64,000 nucleotides of DNA from Neolewinella lacunae (GTDB lineage Bacteria; Bacteroidota; Bacteroidia; Chitinophagales; Saprospiraceae). The number at the start of each line of letters is the position of its first letter. Positions within the stretch are counted from its first letter, which is position 1. Where the stretch lies: NCBI RefSeq assembly GCF_014349155.1, contig NZ_JACSIT010000100.1, positions 124,001 to 188,000 on the forward strand, given 5' to 3'. The notes beneath the pieces are model-generated. The model had not been told where the DNA came from. It saw only the letters and a list, made by a program, of their open reading frames with translations, and searched no databases. Positions 46,702 through 54,344 of this stretch are shown here, in pieces. Made by a program: the position numbers and the translations under genes.

Positions 46702-47700
46702 ATGAAAGCCATCATTCCCGTGGCCGGTAAAGGCCTTCGCCTGCGCCCCCTCACGTATACCCAACCCAAACCCCTGATTCCCGTTGCCGGTAAGCCCATC
46801 ATCAGTTTTATGGTGGAGCAGCTCATCGACCTGGGCGTGGAAGAGTTTATCTTCATCATCGGGTACCTGGGCGAAAAAATCCGGGAATACGTTGAGCGCA
46901 CCTACCCCTACCTCAACACCGTTTTCGTACAGCAGGAGGAGCGGATGGGCTCTGCGCACGCCATCTGGCTGGCCCGCGACCACTACGCCGACGCCGATGA
47001 GGTCATGATTTTCTTTGGCGACGCCATCCTGGACGCCGATTTGCACGCCTTTCGCGATAGCGAGGTGAGTTGCATCGGGGTGAAAAACGTCGATGACCCC
47101 CGCAAATTCGGGGTAGTGGAAAAAGACGTAGAGGGTAACATCCGGGCGCTGGTAGAAAAACCGACCATTCCCAAGTCCAACCTAGCCATGGTAGGCTGCT
47201 ACAAGATTCGCGAGGTAGAACAATTCATCGAAGCCTGTTCCTACAACCTCAAAAACAACATCCGCAGCATCGGCGAATACACCCTGACCGACGCCCTGAG
47301 CCGCATGCACGAGTGGGGAACGGAGCTGCGCACGATCGCCGTAGACAATTGGTTCGACTGTGGCCGCTACGACGTGCTGCTGGAAACCAACGCCATTTTC
47401 CTGGACCGCGAAGGCTTCGCTACCGACGATCCGCCGCCTTTTGACAACAGCATCATCATCCATCCGGTCCACATCGGCCCCGACTGCGTGATTTCCAACT
47501 CAATCGTCGGCCCTTACGTCACCCTGGGAGCCAACACCAAGCTGGAGCACGCCATTGTTTCCGACTCCATCATTGGCGATTACGCTACGATTCACGACAT
47601 CGTGTTGCGGCAGTCGGTGGTGGGCAACGACGCCAGTATCGGTGGATTGCGGCAGTCGCTTAACATTGGCGACAACGCCGAGATTGATTTTGGGGGATGA
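46702..47700 (+). CDS. Sugar-phosphate nucleotidyltransferase (RmlA-like)
   Basis: A 332-residue protein starting at 46702 (MKAIIPVAGKGLRLRPLTYTQ); a GTG six bases earlier is less likely. Residues 1-240 are a Rossmann-like nucleotidyltransferase (GxGxRLRPLT and KPLIPVAGKPI motifs). Residues 255-330 form left-handed beta-helix repeats (IGPDCVISNSIVGPYVTLG). It probably makes a dNDP- or NDP-sugar such as dTDP-glucose for surface polysaccharide. It stands alone, far from rfbD. Confidence 0.9.
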   Translation: MKAIIPVAGKGLRLRPLTYTQPKPLIPVAGKPIISFMVEQLIDLGVEEFIFIIGYLGEKIREYVERTYPYLNTVFVQQEERMGSAHAIWLARDHYADADEVMIFFGDAILDADLHAFRDSEVSCIGVKNVDDPRKFGVVEKDVEGNIRALVEKPTIPKSNLAMVGCYKIREVEQFIEACSYNLKNNIRSIGEYTLTDALSRMHEWGTELRTIAVDNWFDCGRYDVLLETNAIFLDREGFATDDPPPFDNSIIIHPVHIGPDCVISNSIVGPYVTLGANTKLEHAIVSDSIIGDYATIHDIVLRQSVVGNDASIGGLRQSLNIGDNAEIDFGG

Positions 47701-48072
47701 GGTGAAGATTTTTCACGTCGGCGTACAACGGCTCCACCATTTTTGAACCACTAAGATCACGAAGAGGGACTAAGAATAAGCAGTCGCCGTGAAACCCCTC
47801 CACCTCACCCAACTCCAAGCAACTCCATGGGGTAAGAAAATAACCGAACCAGCGGTTCGGATTCGTCCCAACTCCAAGCAACTCCATGCCTAACTCCATG
47901 CAACTCCATGGGCCAAGAAAATAACTCGGACCAGCGGTTTGGATTGATCCCAACTCCAAGCAACTCCATGCCCAACTCCATGCAACTCCATGGGCCAAGA
48001 AAATAACCCGGACCACCGGTCCAGATCAACCGAAAAAGCCCGATCTTTCGCCTCATACCACCTCGTATCCGC
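47701..48072. other. 372-base gap with structured tandem repeats
   Basis: Between the nucleotidyltransferase and creD. The repeats at 47811-48040 fill most of it; the rest has no recognisable feature. The creD promoter would lie in the last 40 bases. Confidence 0.8.
47811..48040. repeat. Three hairpin-bearing repeats with AACTCCAAGCAACTCCATG units
   Basis: AACTCCAAGC recurs at 47811, 47870 and 47952. Each copy ends in AAGAAAATAAC and a hairpin: GAACCAGCGGTTC, GGACCAGCGGTTT and GGACCACCGGTCC. The stem bases change in pairs between the first and third copies. Confidence 0.85.
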
Positions 48073-49458
48073 ATGTCAACCTTAGAACGACTCAATGAAT
48101 GGGCCCGCCGCTCCGTCACCCTGAAACTATTGGTGATCGGGGTGATGATTCTCTTCCTGCTAATTCCTACGAGTATGCTCGACGGGCTCATCCGCGACCG
48201 GCAGAGCCTGCGCGACAGTGCGCAAACGGAGGTGGCATCCAAATGGGGCCTCCAACAAACGGTGGGCGGACCGGTAATTTCCGTTCCTTACCGCTACCAG
48301 GTACTCGACGCGGAAGGAAAAACGCTGACCACTTCCGGTTACGCCCACTTCCTGCCCGATGAAATCAACATTGAAGGCACCCTCAACCCCGAAGAGCGCT
48401 ACCGGGGCATTTTTGTGGTGGTGCTGTACAACACCCGCCTGCAGGTTACGGGCCACTTTGGGGCTTACGACGCTGCTGCGCTCAACATCCCCGAGACGGC
48501 CCTCCAGTGGGAAGACGCCATTTTCTCCATTGGCCTCAGCGACATGACCGGCGTGCAGGCCGCCATCGACCTGCGCTTCGGAGACACCACCCGCAGCCTG
48601 GGGCCGGGCACCATTACCAACGATCTCTTCGACAGCGGCGCCAGTACGGCCGTGACCGTAACGGGGGCGGAGCAGCGAACCGACTTCAGCTTTTCGCTCG
48701 ATCTCAACGGCAGCTCAGCCCTGTATTTCCGGCCCTTCGGTAAGCGCACCACGGTGCAACTCAGCGGCGGCTGGGGCAACCCCAGTTTCGACGGCAGCTT
48801 TTTGCCACAGGAGCGGGAGGTGAGTCCCGCTGGTTTTACCGCCACGTGGGAAGTTCTGCAGCTGAACCGGAATTACCCCCAGCAAGGTACCGGCGCCTAC
48901 ATCGGCAAATCCTCCCGTGGCTACGTGGATGGCGGCTACGTGGAAGGTGGCTACTATCCCGACGGAGCGGTAAGCGAAAACGACGTCCTGGGCCTCCGCC
49001 TGCTCCTGCCCGTGGACGAATACCAGAAAACCTACCGGAGCACGAGCTTTGCCGTACTGTTTATCTTCATCACCTTCCTGACCTTCTTTTTCATCGAAGT
49101 GCTCAACAAACGGAAGGTCCACCCCGTCCAGTACCTGCTCATCGGTGCGGCCATTATTCTCTTCTACGTGCTGCTGCTTTCCATCAGCGAGCACCTGCTT
49201 TTTGCTTCGGCTTACTGGCTGAGTTGCGCGGCCGTGGTCACGCTGATCACGGGATACAGTTGGTTCATCCTGCGCAACCTAAAGCTCACCCTCCTGGTCG
49301 CGGGCATCCTGGTGATTCTCTACGTGTTCTTCTACAGCTTGCTGCAACTCCAGGATTACGCCCTCCTTGTGGGCTCCCTGGGCCTGCTGCTCATCCTGGC
49401 CACTATCATGTGGCTGACCCGCAACATCGATTGGTACCAACTCAATCGGGAGGAATAG
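48073..49458 (+). CDS. creD: CreD-family inner-membrane protein
   Basis: A 461-residue protein with one N-terminal membrane segment (about 17-37), a large periplasmic beta-rich domain (60-320, with QTVGGPVISVPYRY) and five or six membrane segments in the C-terminal third. It matches CreD, whose E. coli member belongs to the CreBC regulon and affects envelope integrity. No creBC genes are adjacent. Confidence 0.92.
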   Translation: MSTLERLNEWARRSVTLKLLVIGVMILFLLIPTSMLDGLIRDRQSLRDSAQTEVASKWGLQQTVGGPVISVPYRYQVLDAEGKTLTTSGYAHFLPDEINIEGTLNPEERYRGIFVVVLYNTRLQVTGHFGAYDAAALNIPETALQWEDAIFSIGLSDMTGVQAAIDLRFGDTTRSLGPGTITNDLFDSGASTAVTVTGAEQRTDFSFSLDLNGSSALYFRPFGKRTTVQLSGGWGNPSFDGSFLPQEREVSPAGFTATWEVLQLNRNYPQQGTGAYIGKSSRGYVDGGYVEGGYYPDGAVSENDVLGLRLLLPVDEYQKTYRSTSFAVLFIFITFLTFFFIEVLNKRKVHPVQYLLIGAAIILFYVLLLSISEHLLFASAYWLSCAAVVTLITGYSWFILRNLKLTLLVAGILVILYVFFYSLLQLQDYALLVGSLGLLLILATIMWLTRNIDWYQLNREE

Positions 49459-49934
49459 GGCAGGGCTGGGCTGTTTAAGCGTAGGCTGTCCAATTAGCTA
49501 GTCCAAAGCCGTAGCGGGTTTTCGCCCACGAGATCTTCAGCCGGGAGAGGCTCAACTTGGACAAACCCTTAGTGCTAGGCTGTCTAATCTAATGGGTTTA
49601 ACCCGTGCGCGCTTTAGGGGCCTGGACCGCCTAGGTTGAGACCCTCTGGGTCGATCCAGCTAATCACGGTGCCCCCCTGGGTTGAGACCCTCTGTGGGTC
49701 GATCCAGCTAAGTACATTGGCGTATTCTCCTACGACCCAGAGGGTCTCGACCTATTAAGCGCTTGAGCCTCCCCGGTTGGCCAAAGTGAGTACGGCTCCG
49801 GCCTGGCTAATTAGACGGCCTACCCTTAGTGCAACTCAGTGCCTTAATGCCTTAGTGGTGAAAAACCCGCAGAGCGGAAAAGCACAGTCCCCTTGAGGAG
49901 TACCGGATAACCCCATTAAATAGACCGCCTAGGC
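49459..49934. other. 476-base gap with GACCCTCTGGGTCGATCCAG repeats
   Basis: Between convergent creD and hemJ. Two direct copies of GTTGAGACCCTCTG..GGTCGATCCAGCTAA (about 49635 and 49683) and one inverted copy (GACCCAGAGGGTCTCGAC, about 49736) occur, plus an AGGCTGTC(C/T)AAT(T/C) unit at 49484 and 49572. No gene is visible. Confidence 0.75.
49635..49754. repeat. Direct and inverted GAGACCCTCTGGGTCGATCC repeats
   Basis: Two direct copies and one inverted copy within 120 bases; each contains the palindrome GACCCTCTGGGTC-like core. Confidence 0.75.
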
Positions 49935-50528
49935 TTAGGTGCCCTTACGCGCCACCCGGTAGGCCCGCGCCGCCCGGTAAATCAGGAGGCTGAACGCGGC
50001 AACGCCGAGCGCCAGGTAGAGATAGTTCAACTCCCCCGCCAGGCCGAACACGGCAATGAAGGGGACGCTCACCAGAAAGAAGGTCGGCACCTCATTCCAG
50101 AGCCTCAGTTGCCAGGCACTGAAAGGGCGCTTGTTCTGTTGCATTGGCACCACCAGCCTGCGTTTGGTGTACCCCTGGTAGACCACCAGTAAAACGACCA
50201 ACAGCAGCTTGAGGTGCAGCCAACCCGGGGTGCCGGATTGCAGGTAACCAGGGTTCCAAACCAGCATCACCAGGCCCGCCACCCAGGTAATCATCATGGC
50301 CGGATTGACGATGATGCGGTAGACCCGGTCTTCCGTAGCGGAGTATTCCTCGTGCAAAATCTCCCGCTTCAGGCGGTTGCGCACGGCGTCCGGGGTATCT
50401 CCTTCCAGGGGCACCAGGTTGTCACTCTCGGCGTGGTTCACCAACACACGGCCCAGGTAAAACAGGCCCGCAAACCAGGAAACGAAGCCCACCACGTGCA
50501 GGGCCTTGGCAATCAGGATAACGTTCAT
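49935..50528 (-). CDS. hemJ: Protoporphyrinogen oxidase HemJ
   Basis: A 197-residue integral membrane protein with five predicted segments, of the HemJ (UPF0093) family, which oxidises protoporphyrinogen IX to protoporphyrin IX in haem synthesis. The first helix carries the conserved His (KALHVVGFVSWFAGLFYLGR region). WVAGLVMLVWNP, GWLHLKLLLVVLLVVYQGY and RLWNEVPTFFLV are family hallmarks. It is convergent with creD across a repeat-rich gap. Confidence 0.93.
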   Translation of the reverse strand: MNVILIAKALHVVGFVSWFAGLFYLGRVLVNHAESDNLVPLEGDTPDAVRNRLKREILHEEYSATEDRVYRIIVNPAMMITWVAGLVMLVWNPGYLQSGTPGWLHLKLLLVVLLVVYQGYTKRRLVVPMQQNKRPFSAWQLRLWNEVPTFFLVSVPFIAVFGLAGELNYLYLALGVAAFSLLIYRAARAYRVARKGT

Positions 50529-50625
50529 TTGGTAAAAGTAAGCTACTCCCTCACGGCCACAAGGGGCACTACGGAAATTTGACCCAGCCGTGGCCCCGCC
50601 AGACCCCGTAGGGGTCCAACCTTAA

Positions 50626-50760
50626 TAACCCCGGATGGAGGATGCACCGCATCCGGAATCCGGGGTTACTCACCCCCACCGCATCCGGAATCCGGGGGTA
50701 CTCACCCACACCGCATCCGGAATCCGGGGCTATTCCACCCTCTGCACCGCATCCAGAGCG
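50626..50760. repeat. 32-base tandem repeat (ACCGCATCCGGAATCCGGGG)
   Basis: The 20-base unit occurs at 50646, 50678 and 50710 (32-base period), with a fourth partial copy at 50747. The first lies in an inverted repeat TAACCCCGGAT (50626) / ATCCGGGGTTA (50658). Confidence 0.88.
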
Positions 50761-50770
50761 AGGGGCTTAC

Positions 50771-52120
50771 TCATACCTCGCCCAACCACTGTCCCAGCCG
50801 CTGCATGGCCACCTTAAGGTCGGCCAGCGGTACGCAGGAATACACCATCCGGTACCAGCCCCGGCTCGGATTGCCCATGCCCACCGGTGAAGTAAGTAGG
50901 ATGCCCGTCTGGTCGTACACTTCTTGCCAAAGCGCGAGTTCAGCGGCGTCACTGTCTTCTTCCAGGCGGCTGGAGAGGTCGAGCCAAACGAAAAGACTGC
51001 CCACGGCCGGCGCGTAGGGAATGCCGTGGGCGCGCAGCGTAGTCACCACCGCCGCGTAGCTTTCGGTGAGTCGGGTGGCGTTGCGCGTCACAAACGCCGT
51101 CACCCATTCGGTGTCGTCCAGCAGCTCGCTGAGCAACCACTGTGGGTAGTTAGAGCTCACGCTGGGCGCACCAAAATTGGCCCACGACTTCAGGAGGACC
51201 GCATTGTGGGTGTACAGCAGGCCCATCCGCAGCCCGGAAATGCCAAAGTCTTTCGAGAAGGAATACCACCAATGCAGGTAGGGGCTCTTGCGGCTTTCCA
51301 GCGTCGAGAGGAAGGAGGTGAAGGGTACTGCTGCGCCACCAAAATCGGCGGCCAGCGCCGGGTGATCCTGGTTGAAACGGGAAAGGGCGTAGATCTCGTT
51401 GACGACCAGATGGATCCGCCGGGCCGTGCACCAGTCTGTGAAGTCGCGCAGCTGTTCTGCACTGAAAACCTGGCCAGTAGGGTTGTTGGGTTGCGTCAAG
51501 ACCAGCATCCGGAAGCGGTCGCCGAGGGTGGCGTAGGCGCGGTCCAGATCGTCCGTAGTCAGTTCGTAAACGGGTTGAATCGGGGCGGGGGGATCTTGGG
51601 CGCGGCCGCGGGTGCCGGGAACGGATGAAGGAGCAAGGTGGTGGAGGTTGTAGCGCTGCAGCCCGGCCTTGTTGGCCACATCGGGGGTGTAGGCCATGTA
51701 GGCCGGGCCGGGGATGACGACCACGTCATCCGGATCCCCCAGCAAGAGGGCCGTCATCTCGATGGTGGCCGTAGCGCCGGCACTGACGGCCAGGCACTCC
51801 GGGTTCAGTTCTGTGTCCGCAATCATCCGCCCCAGGAAGCGGGTCGCCGCCGCCCGGAAGTCGGGGGCGCCGAGGATGGAGGTATAGCTGGCCACCCAAT
51901 CCGGCGTCTGCCGGGTACTGGCGATGGATTGCAACTTCGCACGCATCTCCTCCCAGTTCAGCAGGTTCTCGGCGATGCAGAGGGTGAAGACTCCTGCGGG
52001 GTTGTCCTGGGGATGGTAGAGGTTTTCGAGCGCGGTGCGGAACAGATCGAAATCGGCCCGAATCGGCTGGGTGGCCGCCCGTTGGCCCCGGGCGGAAAGG
52101 GAGGCAAGTTGTTCAGACAT
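50771..52120 (-). CDS. PLP-dependent class I/II aminotransferase
   Basis: A 449-residue fold-type I PLP enzyme starting at 52120 (MSEQLASLSARGQRAA). Signatures are the SAGATATIEM helix near 105, the QPNNPTGQV substrate site near 220, and the PLP lysine in SFSKDFGISGLRMG near 290. Similarity to ACC-synthase-like aminotransferases is seen, but the substrate is unclear. An insertion-like stretch near residues 170-190 (APSSVPGTRGRAQDPPAP) coincides with a NotI element and its left arm CCTTGCTCCTT, in a loop where the family normally has shorter sequence. Confidence 0.9.
   Translation of the reverse strand: MSEQLASLSARGQRAATQPIRADFDLFRTALENLYHPQDNPAGVFTLCIAENLLNWEEMRAKLQSIASTRQTPDWVASYTSILGAPDFRAAATRFLGRMIADTELNPECLAVSAGATATIEMTALLLGDPDDVVVIPGPAYMAYTPDVANKAGLQRYNLHHLAPSSVPGTRGRAQDPPAPIQPVYELTTDDLDRAYATLGDRFRMLVLTQPNNPTGQVFSAEQLRDFTDWCTARRIHLVVNEIYALSRFNQDHPALAADFGGAAVPFTSFLSTLESRKSPYLHWWYSFSKDFGISGLRMGLLYTHNAVLLKSWANFGAPSVSSNYPQWLLSELLDDTEWVTAFVTRNATRLTESYAAVVTTLRAHGIPYAPAVGSLFVWLDLSSRLEEDSDAAELALWQEVYDQTGILLTSPVGMGNPSRGWYRMVYSCVPLADLKVAMQRLGQWLGEV
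51598..51615 (-). repeat. NotI-motif repeat inside the aminotransferase gene
   Basis: GGGCGCGGCCGCGGGTGC, one mismatch, with the left arm at about 51630-51640. In frame it gives TRGRAQ. Confidence 0.8.
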
Positions 52121-52212
52121 GGCCCAAAGATGGGGCAGTGGCGGGGGCTTTCCAACGCCCGGCCGCAATTCTCCGCCGGCAAGACTTCCCCCGCTCTGGA
52201 AAGACCTTCACA

Positions 52213-52230
52213 GCACCTGCGACCGCGCCC
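52213..52230 (+). repeat. NotI-motif repeat at the rsmA stop
   Basis: GCACCTGCGACCGCGCCC, one mismatch. Its last base is the first base of the TAG stop triplet (52230-52232), so the repeat lies directly behind rsmA. Confidence 0.8.
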
Positions 52231-53003
52231 TAACTTAGTTCGGCCCGCATCGCCAGGTCTACGAAATCGTTGATGCTGACCTGCTCGGGCCGCCGCTCGA
52301 AAAAGTCCTCGGCCAGGACCTCGGCCGGGAAGCAACTCTTCAGGCTGTTGCGCAGCATCTTGCGCCGCATCCCGAAGGCGGATTTGACGATGTGCTTGGC
52401 CAGGCCCCAGCGTTCGTCGGGCACCAACGGTTCCTCGCGGCGGACGAGGCGGATGACCGCACTTTCCACCCGCGGCGGCGGATTGAAGTTGCCCCGGCCC
52501 ACGTTGAGCACCAGCGAGCAGGTGTAACGGATCTGGACCAGTACCCCCACGATGCCGTAGGTTTTGGAGCCGTGGGGGGCCAGTACGCGGTCGGCCACCT
52601 CCTTCTGGAACATGCCCGACATTTCGGGAATGAGCGCGTAGTTGTCCAGCATCTTAAAGAGGATCTGGCTGCTGATGTTGTAGGGGTAATTGCCGATGAG
52701 GCCAAATGGCTGCCCGTCGAAACACCGGCGCAGGTCGAGTTGCAAAAAGTCTCCCGGCACGATCCGATCCGAAATTTCCGGGTAGTGCTCTTCGAGGTAA
52801 GCCACCATGTCTTGGTCGGCCTCCGAAACGGTGAGCGTGAAGTCTTCGCTGCGCTCCAGGAGGTGCTTGGTAAGCATCCCCTGGCCTGGCCCCACCTCAA
52901 GCACGTAGTCGTAAGCCTCCGTAAGCTGTAGGGAATGGGCGATTTGCCGGGCGTAGTGTTCGTTCGTCAGGAAATGCTGACCGTATGATTTTTTAGCGCG
53001 CAT
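52230..53003 (-). CDS. rsmA: 16S rRNA dimethyladenosine transferase RsmA/KsgA
   Basis: A 257-residue enzyme that dimethylates two adenosines near the 3' end of 16S rRNA. The SAM motif EVGPGQGMLTKHL near 37, the catalytic GNYPYNISS near 105 and the C-terminal FGMRRKMLRNSLK match the family. TACCTTTG on the minus strand (about 53008-53015) is a probable -7 box. Confidence 0.96.
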   Translation of the reverse strand: MRAKKSYGQHFLTNEHYARQIAHSLQLTEAYDYVLEVGPGQGMLTKHLLERSEDFTLTVSEADQDMVAYLEEHYPEISDRIVPGDFLQLDLRRCFDGQPFGLIGNYPYNISSQILFKMLDNYALIPEMSGMFQKEVADRVLAPHGSKTYGIVGVLVQIRYTCSLVLNVGRGNFNPPPRVESAVIRLVRREEPLVPDERWGLAKHIVKSAFGMRRKMLRNSLKSCFPAEVLAEDFFERRPEQVSINDFVDLAMRAELS

Positions 53004-53014
53004 GCTGCAAAGGT

Positions 53015-53115
53015 AGTTTAGTAGTCTAGTAGTCTAGTAGTTCATAGTCTAGTAGTTCAAAGTTCAGTAGGGCACTTGAACTATCGACTATGAACTAGTG
53101 AACTATCGACTATGA
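53015..53115. repeat. Heptamer-type tandem repeat (TAGTCTAGTAGTT)
   Basis: AGTAGTCTAGTAGTCTAGTA followed by inverted AACTATCGACTATGAACTA. Same family as the other heptamer repeats; it fills the gap between the M20 gene and rsmA. Confidence 0.85.
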
Positions 53116-54308
53116 ACCAAACTCCGCAGTGCCAGCCAGGCCATCAGCCCGGTGCCAGTTTCCAGGCAGCTTTCGTCCACGTCGAAAGTATCGGTATGCA
53201 CCGGACTATTGATGCCGCGGCCGGCATTGCCCACGCCAAGGCGGTAAAAGCAGGCGGGCAGGTGGTGGGTGTAGAAGGCGAAGTCTTCTCCCGTCATCCG
53301 GATGGGCAACTCCACGGCGCGGTCTTCGCCCAGGTAGCGCCGGGCTTCGTCCCAGGCCCAGTTCGTCAGGCCAGGGTCGTTGCGCAGGAAGGGGTAACCG
53401 TCGGCAATACGGAGTTCGGCCTGCCCCCCCATGGCGATAGCCAGGCTGCTGACGAGTTGGCGCAGGCGGAGCTTGAGCTCGGCGCGCCAGGCTTCGTCGA
53501 GGGTCCGCAGCGTGCCCTGGAGGTGGACGGCATTGGGGATGATGTTGGTCGCTCCCCCCTCGCTTTCGATGCGGCCAAAGGTGAGCACGGCGGGGAGCGT
53601 GGGGTCGGTTTGCCGGCTGATGAGTTGTTGTACGGCGGTGATGATGTAGGCACTGATCACCACCGGGTCTACCGCCTGGTGAGGCATTGCTCCGTGGCCT
53701 CCGCGACCACGTACGGTGAGGTAGAGCTCATCGGTGCTGGCCATGTAAATGCCTGGCCGGAAGCCCACCGTCCCCGCCGGCAAGGGCGGGTGGACGTGCT
53801 GGCCAAAAATGGCGGCCGGACGGGGATTTTCCAGCGCCCCGTCGCGGATCATCAGCGTCGCTCCGCCGGGCAGCAGTTCTTCGCCGGGTTGGAAGAGGAA
53901 CCGTACGGTACCAGCAAAGTGCTGGCGCAGGCCTTGCACAATCCGGGCGGTTCCCAGTAAGCTGGCGGTGTGTACATCGTGGCCACAGGCGTGCATCACC
54001 CCCGGGTTCTGGGAGCGGTATTCGACTTCGTTGGCTTCCTGAATGGGCAGGGCGTCGGTGTCGGCACGCAGGGCAATGGTGGGGCCACTGCCCTGTTCGC
54101 CCTGGATTTCGGCAATCAGGCCCGTCCCGCCGGCGCTGCGGTGGGCAATGCCCAGGTCCGTCAGGCGGCTGGCCAGATAGCGCTGGGTGCTGACCTCCTG
54201 GAAGCTCAGCTCCGGGTGGGCGTGGAGGTGCCGACGGTCGGCGACCACCGCCGCTTGGTGCGCGGTGGCTGCATCGGCAATGCGTTGTTGGAGGTCGGGG
54301 TGGGGCAC
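53103..54308 (-). CDS. M20-family amidohydrolase
   Basis: A 401-residue metallopeptidase-fold hydrolase of the HipO/AbgB type that cleaves N-acyl amino acids. Metal ligands are visible: ACGHDVHTA near 105 (Cys, His, Asp), PGEELLPGG near 142 and QHVHPPLP near 170. A small dimerisation domain (RGRGGHGAMPHQAVDP near 195) follows. Substrate unknown. It overlaps a heptamer repeat at its 3' end. Confidence 0.93.
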   Translation of the reverse strand: MPHPDLQQRIADAATAHQAAVVADRRHLHAHPELSFQEVSTQRYLASRLTDLGIAHRSAGGTGLIAEIQGEQGSGPTIALRADTDALPIQEANEVEYRSQNPGVMHACGHDVHTASLLGTARIVQGLRQHFAGTVRFLFQPGEELLPGGATLMIRDGALENPRPAAIFGQHVHPPLPAGTVGFRPGIYMASTDELYLTVRGRGGHGAMPHQAVDPVVISAYIITAVQQLISRQTDPTLPAVLTFGRIESEGGATNIIPNAVHLQGTLRTLDEAWRAELKLRLRQLVSSLAIAMGGQAELRIADGYPFLRNDPGLTNWAWDEARRYLGEDRAVELPIRMTGEDFAFYTHHLPACFYRLGVGNAGRGINSPVHTDTFDVDESCLETGTGLMAWLALRSLVHSR

Positions 54309-54344
54309 GGCAAAAAAGCTTTGGTGAAAAAGAATAGCGGCGTC

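Noticed and set aside
50646-50760. CRISPR array
   Set aside because: Repeats are 20 bases with 12-base, mutually similar spacers, and there are no cas genes. The 4840-5090 and 47811-48040 arrays fail for the same reasons.
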